NCBI RefSeq assembly: GCF_009730915.1
Contig: NC_052489.1
Location: 28,761,916-28,825,915 of the forward strand
DNA: 64,000 nt
DNA from: Dioscorea cayenensis subsp. rotundata
Lineage: Eukaryota > Streptophyta > Magnoliopsida > Dioscoreales > Dioscoreaceae
Reading direction: 5' to 3'
Every line of letters starts with the position of its first letter. The first letter of the stretch is position 1. The notes under the pieces were generated by a model. It did no database searches and was not told the origin of the DNA. It saw only the letters and a list, made by a program, of their open reading frames with translations. Positions 46,826-58,181 of the stretch are shown here, one piece after another. The position numbers and the translations under genes are program-made.

Positions 46826-48060
46826 TTACAAATAAGGAGGACATAACTATATTGAATATAAAAATTAAATTAGAGTTCATCAGCATTCATTCATTATGGT
46901 ATAAATTTTACAAATCAGGATGACATAACTAGTGATTTCTTAAGCAGACAATAGAGGACCATGAAAAGGAGGTATTGAGGATGCATGAGTTGAATGGAAA
47001 ACATAAGTCACGTGAATCTCCAAAGCTGGGTAACATGGTGCTGAGTGAAATCAGTTGCTGGGGGAATCACATTAGTTTAGTTGGTGCTGCATTCCTTTTT
47101 CTTCACTTTATAGGTATGAAACAGTGACAATGCTTTATTCTTTAATACAAAACACCAGCCAGGAAGGTTCAAGAGATAAAAGGTGAGTATGATGATGGAT
47201 GGTGGTAGACAAGATGTCGTTAGCCAGGAAGGTTCAAGAGATAAAGGTGAGAATGATGATGATGGCAATCAAGATGTTCCAAGTCTTGCTCAAAAACCTT
47301 CCAAAACTCAGGGGACCAACGACAGCGGTTCAGCACAAGAGGGATGATTAAAAAGAAGGTATTGTATAGGGATGCCAAAAACTTAACCGACCCGTTTGTT
47401 TTGACCCGATCCGCCCCAGCTTTGGGTGAGGCAGAGCGAGTTTGGTTTTTCCATGCCCCACCCTCGCCCCGCTATCAATTTAACTTATTATAAATATTAT
47501 ATAGTGTAAGGTTTTTTTTTAAAATTTCTATAAATTTCTTATGAACTTATTTTTATAAATTTATGTTTTATAAAAAAATTTATTTTAAAAATGTTTTTAG
47601 GAATTTTAGTTACTTATTTATAACTATAGGGTGGGGTAGGACGGGACAGGGTGGGTAAAAAAAAAAGGATTGTAAAGGCGTGCCCAACCCTGCTATATTA
47701 CTATATCTGGGACGGGGATGGTAGAGAAGTGCCCCTCCTCATTGCCAACCCTTTATTTCTACCCTGGAGGCAAACTCTCAAGTTTTAATCGGATGCAAAT
47801 AATAATAATAATAAGAAGAAGAAGGTTTTAAGCCCTCCAGTATTGAACCGTGGGTATTTCCCGGGAAGACTACTTTTCAGTATGTGTCAGCAACAAGAAG
47901 CTTTCTTTGCACGGTCACAATTATTTTGTATGGCCTTTTCAATTATTTTGTATGGCTATACTATATAGTGGAATGAACCGCCATTGTACAAATATAGTCC
48001 GCAAAAGTCTATTTATTTGTAAAGAGAATCATTCGCAATTAAAAAAAAAATACATCATAT
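46826..48060 (+). pseudogene. duplicated, decayed 3' end of gene B
   Basis: Starts in the equivalent of gene B intron 6 and covers exon 7 (about 46948-47113) and exon 8 (about 47147-47350 and 47757-47792), then the 3' untranslated region. Exon 7 has a 4-base insertion (GTGCTGAGTGAAATC) and another that adds TTTAG. Exon 8 contains a tandem duplication of about 70 bp (47156-47290) and a 0.4-kb insertion. Not translatable. It shows that the duplicated block included gene B's end, in the same order as 16.2-17.5 kb. Confidence 0.9.
47364..47755. mobile_element. hAT-like MITE inside the gene B fragment
   Basis: A 0.39-kb insertion interrupts gene B exon 8 between GAAGGTATT and CTACCCTGG. The ends are TAGGGATGCCAAAAAC and ATTGCCAACCCTTT, imperfect inverted repeats (AGGGATGCCAA versus AGGGTTGGCAA). 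The inside has GGGGTAGGACGGGAC-type sequence. AGGGATGGCAA ends with G+C-rich inner repeats are typical of plant hAT-type MITEs. The target duplication is unclear. Confidence 0.55.
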
Positions 48061-48733
48061 GTTAATGTAACTAAAGTGACGTTGGGAAAAAAGTAACTCA
48101 AATTTTTCTTGAAATAATAATAATGCATTAGAGGAATACCATTCACCAAGAACAAAAGGGACATACAAACCCTGCAAATCGCATAAGACAGAGGGCAAAT
48201 AAAAAAAAGAGAACAAGTTCTAACACAACTACAACTTTACAACTGGGCGACCAAAAACAAAAATAAAATAAAATAAAGAAAAAGACTCTTCTACACTGAC
48301 GCTCAAACAACCTAATGATGCTGATACATATGCACAAGATTAATCTCATGAAAGAGATTTCACTCCATTAAAGGGGACTTGAATTATAAGACCACTTTTG
48401 GTCCCTAGCAGCTTTTTTTTTTTTTATAAGACCACTTGTATTTGCCCAGCAGAAGCACCGCTTGTTCTACGTTACAGACCATCCATGGTGAAATCCCTTC
48501 TTCTTGAGGTTACGAATGATAGGCTGGAGCGAAACATATTGAAGCATTCACACAGTGCCGGGGAGAACACCTGATGTGAAGACCTGACAGCAGTGATACA
48601 GATAAATATTCACCTCAGGTTGCAACAAACATTATGCAAGCTGTTGCTATTTTTTGTGCAGGAAAAAAAATAGGAGAAAGGAGACATTGAATGCTTTACC
48701 TGCTTGCATGGTAGAGTTGAATGGCTCTTGACA
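48061..48733. other. 3' region of MAPKKK copy 3
   Basis: Corresponds to 17090-17497 plus about 190 bases (about 48570-48760) that copies 1 and 2 lack. On the - strand these contain ...CAAGCAG|GTAAAGC and a later ...CACATCAG|GTGTT, which look like a 3' untranslated intron or alternative terminal exon. Confidence 0.6.
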
Positions 48734-51700
48734 TTAACCTGACTGCCTTCTGCCATTGCGTAAGGAAACATCAGGACTTGTGGAAGCTGATAGTGGCGTC
48801 TTGATAAATGGGTGCTCCATCAGCTCAGAGGCAGTAGGCCGATCATCTGGATTAAATTGTACACATTTCTGAATGAAATCACGGGCATCCCGGGATAGAA
48901 TGTTGGGTATAGGAGGCTTTTCTCCTTGACCAATCTTATAGAAAGCTTGTGGCTGCAAATTCCAAGAATCAAAAATGTATCGCAAGTAATTAGGTTTGTG
49001 CCCTTAATGTTATGCAATCTCAACTACATGAATATTAATCTAAGGCTATGTTTTAATTGAACAGTGTTTGTAAGGCTTGCTTGTATAGAGATAACAAAAC
49101 TGCGACCAATATATGTCTGCCTTCATATGTGTAAAACATGCATGATGATTTCTTTAGTGTCCTGCCAAGTCATATGGTACTTATAAAATGCATAAAGCCT
49201 TTTCTAAAGGTGCAAGTCACTCACCCATTCCAAATTTGGATAAGGAACTTGTCGTGTTAGCATCTCCAACACTGTGCAACCAAGACTCCAAATATCAGCT
49301 GCAGGTCCGTAGGAACTCTTTGGATTAACAACCTGAAGACAAGCACTTCCAAGTGAAAATGTGTGGCATATGTTCATGGATATACAGATAACAGATCACT
49401 TCAAAAACAGAGAATGGGCCAATACATGGTTCATTCATCCAAAGTTCTGAACTCTTTCCAAAAAATTGTGGCAAAGATTGTGGAATATTATCCACAAGCT
49501 CAACAAAACTTACTGGATTTGACAAAACAGATCTGACTAACAGGACAGGAGAATTTGCAAGCTATGGTTAAGCCTGGCTTCCTAACAAGTTCCTTTTCTC
49601 TCTTACAAACATAGGGGTGAGGAACATTTTTCGAATTTCATTATTTACAGAATAAATAAGCCATTAACTATGTTATCCTCTTAACCAAAAGAGAAGAATA
49701 TAACCAGATGAGAAAAATATAGCAAAATCAGAGACATGCTGAGAAAGTAAATTTATCAAAGGAAAAGGTAGCAGAGAAATAACTGGAGCAAGCGGGCAGA
49801 TGCAACAATCCAAGTGATTCAGAGATCTTTACATTAAGTTGTGGTAATTAGTAACATAACTTTTCATAAAGCAAGTCCAAATAGCAGGAATAATCACCAT
49901 CATCCAACAAGAAGGGTAGCCCTTCCATAGACAGATTAGGGATACTCAAAGAACATCAAATAGGAGAGGGCAATGTTCCATCACATAGATGAGAATTTAA
50001 TCTTATCTCTAATAATAAAAATTAATATTGAAATAAAAGAAAAGACATGCTAACCTCAGGGGCCATCCAATAGACACTTCCTTTGCAAGATTTTAGCACA
50101 TTCAATTTGGTGATCTGAAATTTTCCAAAATTAATAATTTAATACAGAAGATAAAGGCATTTTCCAGAAAAGCTTTCAAAAGATATAAACATCAAATCTT
50201 GCAAAGGCGAAACAAACCTCCTTAGCTAAGCCAAAGTCTGCAAGTTTTACTAAACCATTGGAACTGACCAAAATATTGGCACATTTGATATCCCTGCAAG
50301 AAAAGAAAGGATTTAGTACTACAATATTTAATATAGAATCCATCTTACATTCAAGCATAACTAACATTATTATCACACGACTTATAAATCGACCAAAAGA
50401 AAATCACACAAATATATTGAGAAAATGTCCAGCAGAACTTAATTTGGCAATTCGAAAAATTACATGAACTTGAAACTACTTAGCCAACTAGCATACCAGA
50501 AGGAAAACCCTCCGCCAATGAGAATGAGATCTCCCTTAATTTGGTTACTTAGGTCAGTTCAGTCAAGTCAATTTGACCTAGTTTTACTCTATAAACCACC
50601 TAAATTTAGATTGAGCACAGACAAGAATGGATAAGGCTCAGTTTTTACAATTCACATAGTAACTCTAGTATTATCAAAAGAATCAAGTAAACATTCATCT
50701 TTTCTTCAAAAGCTGAAAATATCAATCCTTGTGAAAGAAAGAGAAAGAGTGCTCATTCCATAGAAAACAGTAGCATCACCTGTGAACAACGTTTCTGTCA
50801 TGAAGATACTTCAAGCCATTCAGAATCTGCCTTGTATATGCAGAAACCTGTGAATCTCGTAAGTGATACCTTTGGTACAGAGATGCCAAAGAACCTTGAC
50901 TCACAAGTTCAAGGAAGATGTACAGTTTTGCTTCTTCCTGGAAAAAGGCCCAAAGTTACGTTAGCAAATTCAAGAAATAACTCAGAAATATTGAATGGGA
51001 CTGAAGAATATCAACAAACTTCCAAACCATGTAAAAAATGGTTACTTTTAGCACAAAACTGAACAATGAACTAAAACTTGAACATTGGCATGAGTAAATG
51101 ACATTCATTTTAGAATTGCATGAAGAATTTTGACCTCATGGAATTTAACATTCTCAAGCCCAAAGCCTTAAGAAGAATTGTTATGAGTTTGGTGAAGACA
51201 AATGTCAGAAACAATCATGCTTAAGAGAACTGAGCTTCTATAAACTAATTTCATGGAAGCAATTGAGTTCGATCCTCTGGAAACCAACTACCCAACATAC
51301 TCAAGTTAATATCCAAATCTAACATACTCAAGTAAATAGCCAAATCAACAATATGTGTTAAGCGATGTTAGCTACCACACACACACCTACCAAGGCTAAA
51401 GCACCAAGAAACCTACATCCAATATTCCATAATTAAATTGCATGATCATGTAGAGAAAAGATTTTATCTAACCCTTTCAATTGATAAATGCATAATAATA
51501 ACAATATAAGCAAAGCACTGACATCAGAGACAAACAGCATTTTTTAGACTGAATTTCAAATGAATAACCACGAAAAAACAGATATGATATGATGACAACA
51601 AAGCAAGGCTCAAACCGGTTCATAAGGTGAAAGTTAAAATTGTCCTACTATATGCTACCTTGATATTATAGGAGTTACTTTCTAAAAGAGTCAACAAAGA

Positions 51701-53597
51701 CTTAAAAGACTTAATAGCTCTTTGAAAATAAAGGCAAAGCATGATAGCTGGACGGTCCCAAAAAAAAAAGATTGTAGATGATACCTTGTCGGATCCAAAA
51801 TACTGAACTATGTTATCATGTTCGAACTGACTTAAAAGTGCGATCTCCTGGAAAAGAAGATATAATTAGTCAAGAGAATTACTGACCACAACAACCTTGC
51901 AGCATATGTACGACTAGATTTGAGAAGATTTAGTGAATTTAGCCACAAACAATAACAAATTAAAAATCAAAGTTCAAAAACCGCAACAGATAGAAGACAT
52001 ATAAAGCATCACCTGTTCAAGCTGAATAATGCATTGGTTAGCATTGCTTCCTTGGTCCAGCAAAGATACTTCTTTAACCGCAAAGAAAAAACCATCACTG
52101 CAAGTAAAGATTATATTAGCATCTAATACCCAATTAAACAAGCAACAGATAAGATTCCATTCAAGAGATGAAAAACTTCGATTTGATAACCAAAGAGCAC
52201 TCCCTTTAGAAGAAAATCACCATTGAACTGCTAAGAATGCGCCGTCTAATTACAGTTCAGATGCAAATCACAAGCAATCTTTGAAGTTCATATCATTTAA
52301 CTATAAAAAAGATTTTCTTCAAAAAAAAAACTTACTCGCTGATCCCTTCAAAGACCGTCCCAAAGGATCCGCTGCCCAGCAGCCGGCCTCGCATCCACGA
52401 GTTGATGCTCCTCTTGAACCTGCCATTTGGCGAGATCACGAAAATCGTCTCTGTTGTAGTACTCGACGAATCATCGTCGTTTGAAGTAGAGTATGAGCAC
52501 GATCCCGTCATATCTCCAAACATCTCGCCCATCCTCAATTGTACAGCCCTTTCATCCTCCACAACGTCGTCCACCAAATCAACGTATTTCCTCTCCTCTT
52601 CATCGTCATCCGGCGCAAAGGATCTCAGTAAATCCCAAGTGGATCCCATCTTCTCCAAGGTAGGGAGCACCATCGACGGCGGAGGAGGTAGGGCTTGCTT
52701 CAAAGGCGGCGAGGGAAGGGTTTGATTCGAAGACGGCGAGGGAATGGTTTGATTCGAAGGCGGCGAGGTAAGGGTTTGCCTCGAAGGCGGCGAGGGAAGT
52801 AGGGTTTGCCTCGAAGGCGGCGAGGGAAGTAGGGTTTGCCTCGAAGGCGGCAATGGCAAGACTTGCTTCAACCGCGGCGAAGGAACAGGAGGAGGGGTAA
52901 GGACCGGAGGGCGGACACCTTTGATGCCACCTCCGCCGCGGCCGCCGCCACCGCCACCACCATCTGAGCTTCCTCCGGAGCTCGTCAACTTCGGTGAAGA
53001 AAGGGGAGGAGGGGTGAGAACCGGAGGACGGGCACCGTTGATTCCACCGCCATCAGAGTTTCCTCCAGAGCCCTTTATCGATGGTGAATCATCAGCCGTC
53101 AGTGGATCAGCACGATAATCCGAAGGAGATCGATCACGGGATTCCCGATTATCAGAGGAATCAACGACTTCCAAAGGGGTTTCACATGAGGATTGCGAAA
53201 GAAGGCGAGAGGGCGGGAGGGTCTCGGCGTTAGCGCGGGACTTGCGAGCCTCCCAATCAGCGGCAGGGATAGCGAATTCCTCAGGGCCAGAAAGACCAAG
53301 GCTACGGCAGAGCTGATCGACCTCGCCGTCAAGTCCTTCGATCCGGAAGCTAGTCTGATCAGAATAATGGAGATCAAGGGAGCGGGTAGCACGGAGACCT
53401 TGGGAATCGTCGGACGAAGAGGCGGAGGAGGTCCAGGACGAGGCAGTGGCGTCGTAGTCGATATTTTTGTTGGCGTTGCGGCGATCGAGGCGGGGACGGC
53501 GGGAGGCGGCCGTGGCGGCGGAGGTGGAGTTGCGGCGTGGTTGGGCGGGTTCAGAGGGCCGGGAGAAAGCGGCGCGCTTGTTGGATAAGGTGAACAT
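48734..53597 (-). CDS. MEKK1-like MAP kinase kinase kinase, copy 3 (full-length)
   Basis: Eight coding exons on the - strand: 53597-52336, 52097-52013, 51847-51785, 50937-50780, 50293-50218, 50114-50055, 49332-49225 and 48952-48734. All junctions and phases agree, giving 676 aa. The kinase domain is at about residues 408-650 (GSGSFGTVFEG, K429 in AVKE, HRDIKC D524, DFG D542, WMAPE, DIWSLGC). The N-terminus keeps blocks known from Arabidopsis MEKK1: NIDYDA, TSFRIEGLDGEVDQL, RSLGLSGPEEFAI and DWEA, then GIKGVRPPVL. A proline-rich linker with PPSRQTL/PPSNQT repeats follows. The C-terminal tail (DVSLRNGRRQSG) is longer than in copies 1 and 2. The ATG at 53597 (MFTLSNKR) was chosen over the in-frame ATG at 53810, whose extra stretch looks like translated leader. 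It is probably the main functional MEKK1 orthologue here, acting upstream of MAP kinase kinases in the cytoplasm. Confidence 0.93.
52687..52865 (-). repeat. 27/30-bp coding minisatellite, MAPKKK copy 3
   Basis: About six units with the core TTCGAAGGCGGCGAGG (+ strand) encode PPSRQTL, PPSNQT and PPLKQAL steps in the proline-rich linker. Unit length alternates between 27 and 30 bases, always in frame. Confidence 0.8.
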
Positions 53598-55880
53598 GGG
53601 GTGGAGGCGTGGAGGAGAAGCCCATGAAAGGGAGGGGAAAGGGCGGAGAGGAAGTCTGGAAGAGAAGGAGAAGAAGAAGAAGAAGAAGAGAAGGATAAGG
53701 GCACGGCTCGACGAGGGTTTTGTTGTTGACTGGGGTGCTCTGTTCCCACGCGGAGTGAAGACCTCAGCGCGCCGAAGCGGGGGCCATTCTTTGCCTTTTT
53801 TTGCCGGCACACCCTCGACTTTTTATTATTAATTTTTATTGTTTAATTTATTATTTTATTGATTGTTTTATTGGTTTGGTCTTTTTATGTGCTTCCCCCC
53901 TTGAAAAGCTTGTACTAATTTTTTATAAATATTTTCTTGTGTGAGAAGCTGGAAAGAAGGGGAGATTTTGGCATATATACCCTTTATAAATTGCATATTT
54001 ACATAAATATATATATATATATGGAGCTTGTAGTTTATTACTATTTAAATAAATAGTAATACTATGCTTATAAATTCAGTGACAACAAAATATGGATCAT
54101 TTTCAGTACAAATACAGTACTTCAACAAATCAGAAGAACTGTTAATTTTTATTCCTAAAAAAACTAAAAAACAAATCACAATATATTTACATGTTGTTTT
54201 CTCTCTATCTCTCTTTTGTATTATTATTTATAAACATAATAAAATTATTCTTTTTTATGTTACTATTTATAAACATAATAAAACTATTCAACTGAGTGGT
54301 AGAGATCGTTGGATTACGATCCAATGGGTGTATTATATTTATGGTTAATAAATTGAATTTTCATGTGAAAATATGTCTCATATAGACCATCATATAAATA
54401 TAAAATATTTATCACGAAATTCTTAATCTTAGAAAAGCAGTTTTAATCTAAAGCCGGCTGAGGTTACTTTTATCGTAATTGTGGCCTTATTTACCAATAG
54501 CTTATGGATAATGTCCATCATAAATTTGTAGTGGTTTTATGTAATATAATTTAGTTTTTTTAATTAAATTAATAATAATAATAATAATAATATATTATTA
54601 TTATTATTATTATGTGGGCTCTATATAAATTTTTACTATTATATCTCAATAATGTATTGAAAATAAATTAAACCTCAATTTTTTACATAAGAACCAAACA
54701 TTGGCTGGTGTAATTCAATACTAAGGCGATGTTCAATAAAAAAAAAATCAAATATTATATTTAGATTATTAAAATAGCATAAAAATAATTAATCATAACA
54801 AATACATTTTCTCTTAATTTTTTAATATTATATATATATATATATATATATTTCTCTTTCAAGCCTAAGTCAATAAAACAATTGTCAGGCAAGGCCACCA
54901 AAAGTTTTAGAAAGAAATATATAAAAACAAACATTTATTGTAGAAGAAACAATTCCTAGTGTTTGTTTCTGAGAAACTATGAAAATGAATTTTTAGGTAT
55001 TTATTTTAAACTTGAAAATATAAATTTATGGTATTTTTAGTTTTCTTTCTTTATTACTGTGAATTGAAAAAAAAAAATTAAGTAGCATTCTTTTGACTAA
55101 CAAAAAGATAATTTATAAAATAATATAAAAATAAGGCATGATTTTTCCTTCTCTTGTTTATCCATGAGTTTGTTGTTTTTTTCTTCATCTAATTAGACAA
55201 AATAAAACAATTATTTATCTTTCTTACTTACGTCTATCATCCATTAATTAATTTCCCATCAACCCGAACAATTTTTCACACCCCAAAAGTTGAAGAAATA
55301 TGTAAATATATATATATAAAGAAAATTCCTTGTGTTTGCTTGTCATGACACTTGAAAATGAAGTGAGATGTGAATAATTTAAAATATAGAAATATAATAT
55401 TGTTAATATATATATATATATATTGAGAATGATTTTTTGTTTCAAAATAATAACCACATAAAATCACAAAAAAATCCTAATTTCCCTTTTGGTTTAAAAT
55501 TACCAGCCACCAAAGTTATACTGAAAAATATGTATATTATAGTTCATTATAAGTTCACTAATTGATGCATAATAATTTTTTTTTTAATGAGGTGTTGATA
55601 AGTCACATTAGGGGCATGTATTAACGTAGAATTAATATTTTATTTTAACATACATTAACTTTCTTCCGCATGAACTAAAATTTGAATCTAAATTAACTTT
55701 TTAATATATATATGCTCTTATCAAACCCATATTTTTAAGAAGGATATGAACACTCTATGTAAGATATTCGGTGTTTAGAAATCAAAAGTTTGTTAGGGTA
55801 ATATAAAACATGTATTTAAATATAAACTATTAATATATAATTTTAAAAAACCAAAATAAATAAATTAATATATATATATA
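53598..55880. other. leader and 5' flank of MAPKKK copy 3
   Basis: The leader contains a (GAA)n run (about 53668-53692), then flank sequence shared with copies 1 and 2. At about 54024-54345 there is extra sequence not in the other flanks, with the palindrome TTACTATTTAAATAAATAGTAA (about 54041-54062). (TA)n and (ATT)n tracts lie at 54570-54615 and 54830-54852. No gene. Confidence 0.65.
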
Positions 55881-55887
55881 TGGCTAA

Positions 55888-56166
55888 ACATCATCTGCGG
55901 ACGTTCGTAGAGTCATCCGCAGATGATGTATCAAATCTTTTCGTAGGGTTGGATAGGCGTGATTGATTCGATTCATCTGTCGAGACGATTGATTGGGCCA
56001 GTTCGGATCAAAAATCATGACATCCCACCTTTTTACTTGCTTATGAATAGATGCAGCGATATTCTGCTCACGTAGCGATGTGCAGCCCGTTGGATTGAAA
56101 TCCAACGGCCCATATCAACGTTCACAGATTACGTTTCTGTGAACGTTGACAGAGGATGCATCCTCT
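55888..56166. other. short element with four strong hairpins, unassigned
   Basis: Between two (TA)n tracts lie four inverted repeats. These are a perfect 14-bp stem (55888-55901 with 55916-55929), a 10-bp stem CCGTTGGATT/AATCCAACGG (56087-56108), and a 13-bp stem (56115-56127 with 56137-56149). The fourth is a perfect 16-bp palindrome (56151-56166). The matching place in the copy-2 flank (about 46100) lacks it, so it is an insertion. No open frame and no matching terminal repeats, so I cannot assign a class. Confidence 0.6.
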
Positions 56167-56901
56167 ATATATATATATATATATAAAGATAAATAAACCA
56201 CTATATATTAATAAGGTTAGGAAAGTACAAAAGCTCCCACAAAATTAGTGAGACACAGATTACAAACGAACACAGATGACCACCAGTTGTGGTAAAACAA
56301 CAAAACAACAACTCTTGAAAATGGAAGCCGAAGACTTTCACAGCACCAAACTTCAATCAATAACTTTCGTCTGATCACAAATCTCCTATGAAGTCAGCTG
56401 TACTTTACCAGCCTCCTCCACCTGAGGACCTAAAAAATTCAGACTCCGCCCAATCATTCAATCGAAAATAACATTATTTTCAACTGAATGATTTAAAATA
56501 AAAATAAAAAAAGCACAAAAAAAGGAAGCATATCATGTTCCCTGCATTGCCAAATGCCATTGGAGAAAACAAGTGTTTAACTGAAATAATAAAACAAGAA
56601 AGAGTGATTAAAATATATTAAAAAGTAAAAGAATAATAATAAGCTAAATAAAAAGTTAAATTAAATAATATTAAATATAGACGGATAAAGAAATGCAAGA
56701 GGATTAGGTGTAACAACAATTAAGAAGTATTTAATATTTAATATTTAATACTTAATATTAGAGAAATTGCATGGCTAGCTGTATGCATGGCGAGAAAGGG
56801 AGATGCGATGCACGTGGTGGTCTCTCACCCATGCACTTAATATTCTCTTCGCTAAAAGACATAAGCCACCCTCCATATATACATCTTCTCTCATAGTCTC
56901 A

Positions 56902-56932
<31 letters not shown>

Positions 56933-57430
56933 CATATTACCAAAAAAAGTACTATGACCTCCCTCCGTATTTCATTCGGATCAGTCCATGTCATGCTACT
57001 ATTTATTTTTAAATTTTAAATTTTTAAAATTCTTATCTAGTTCTGTAATGTTAATATTGTAATAAAATATTAAAATTATACTTTAGTATTTGTGGCGCAT
57101 ATATGTAAGTAAAGTAAAAGCAGTTTTATAATTTTAATTTAAAAATAAAAATTTTGAATATAAACATTGTGTTGGAGATTTTTTTACAAATGTTACAAGT
57201 ACTGTCTAAGAGATTGATATATATAAAAATAAATCAGTTATATTGGTTTAATAAAACCTAGAGATTTATTATATGAATATGTATAACACATGGACAATAA
57301 AGATTTATCACATATGACCAAAACAATATATCAGTGAATGAGTAATACTCTAATGTACTTATATTATTTACTAAAATATTAGGGATTATGATTCATAATA
57401 TATTATTATTATTATTATTATTATTATTAG
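56167..57430. other. end of the duplicated block
   Basis: 56186-56490 is further sequence absent from the copy-2 flank and of unknown origin. From about 56520 similarity to 46140-46820 returns and fades near 57430. (AT)n at about 56905-56933 and (ATT)n at about 57400-57430. No gene. Confidence 0.6.
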
Positions 57431-57584
57431 AAAATATAGTATTCACTTTATTTTATTTTATTTTTTGTGTTCCACCAAATAACTCCCTCTTTATGTTTAC
57501 AAATGGGAGAAAATTGCAAATTATGTTGTTGATATATTGGAGTTTTTTTTTTCAAGTTATGGATGTGATTAATATCTTAGGTTG

Positions 57585-57630
<46 letters not shown>

Positions 57631-58137
57631 GTTTTGGTTGGTTTTACAACGTTGTTATTGTAATTGCTATTATGATTTTTTATTACATAAAGGGTGAGGG
57701 TGTTCAGTGTTGCAATAAAAATATAAAATTTATTGATTAATATAAAAAATTTATATGTTTACCATCACATGTATGATTGTCATGAAATTTTCTGAGTAGA
57801 GAAATTTGTTTAACATAAATAATTTATTCAATATGTCTTTGAGAAAAAAAAGGCTGTTTGAATTTTTGTATATCTTTAAATGAAATATCTAAATCTCAAT
57901 AAAGTTTATACAGTTAGACTTTAAAATGAATAAATAAATAAATAATATTAAGAAAAATAAAAATAAAAATATGAATAACAGACCAAAAGAACATATATTA
58001 TGCTTATAAAAAGTAAATAAATCAATAAAAATTTATCTTCTGTCATTCATTCTCAAATAACAACATTTTCAAGTCTACATAATTTTGCTTGCACGACTTA
58101 TCATGGAACATTGAGAAAATATATAAGTTAATTACTC

Positions 58138-58181
<44 letters not shown>

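Noticed and set aside
53099..53812. 237-aa second open frame over MAPKKK copy 3 exon 1, with + strand frames at 53193-53832
   Set aside because: Shadows of a G+C-rich, repetitive coding exon. The MEKK1-type frame is supported by homology and splicing; these are not.
54290..54335. tRNA-like wording (GAGTGGTAGAGATCG followed by a TTGG...CCAA stem)
   Set aside because: The stem could mimic D-arm and anticodon arm, but there is no T-arm, acceptor stem or B-box nearby.
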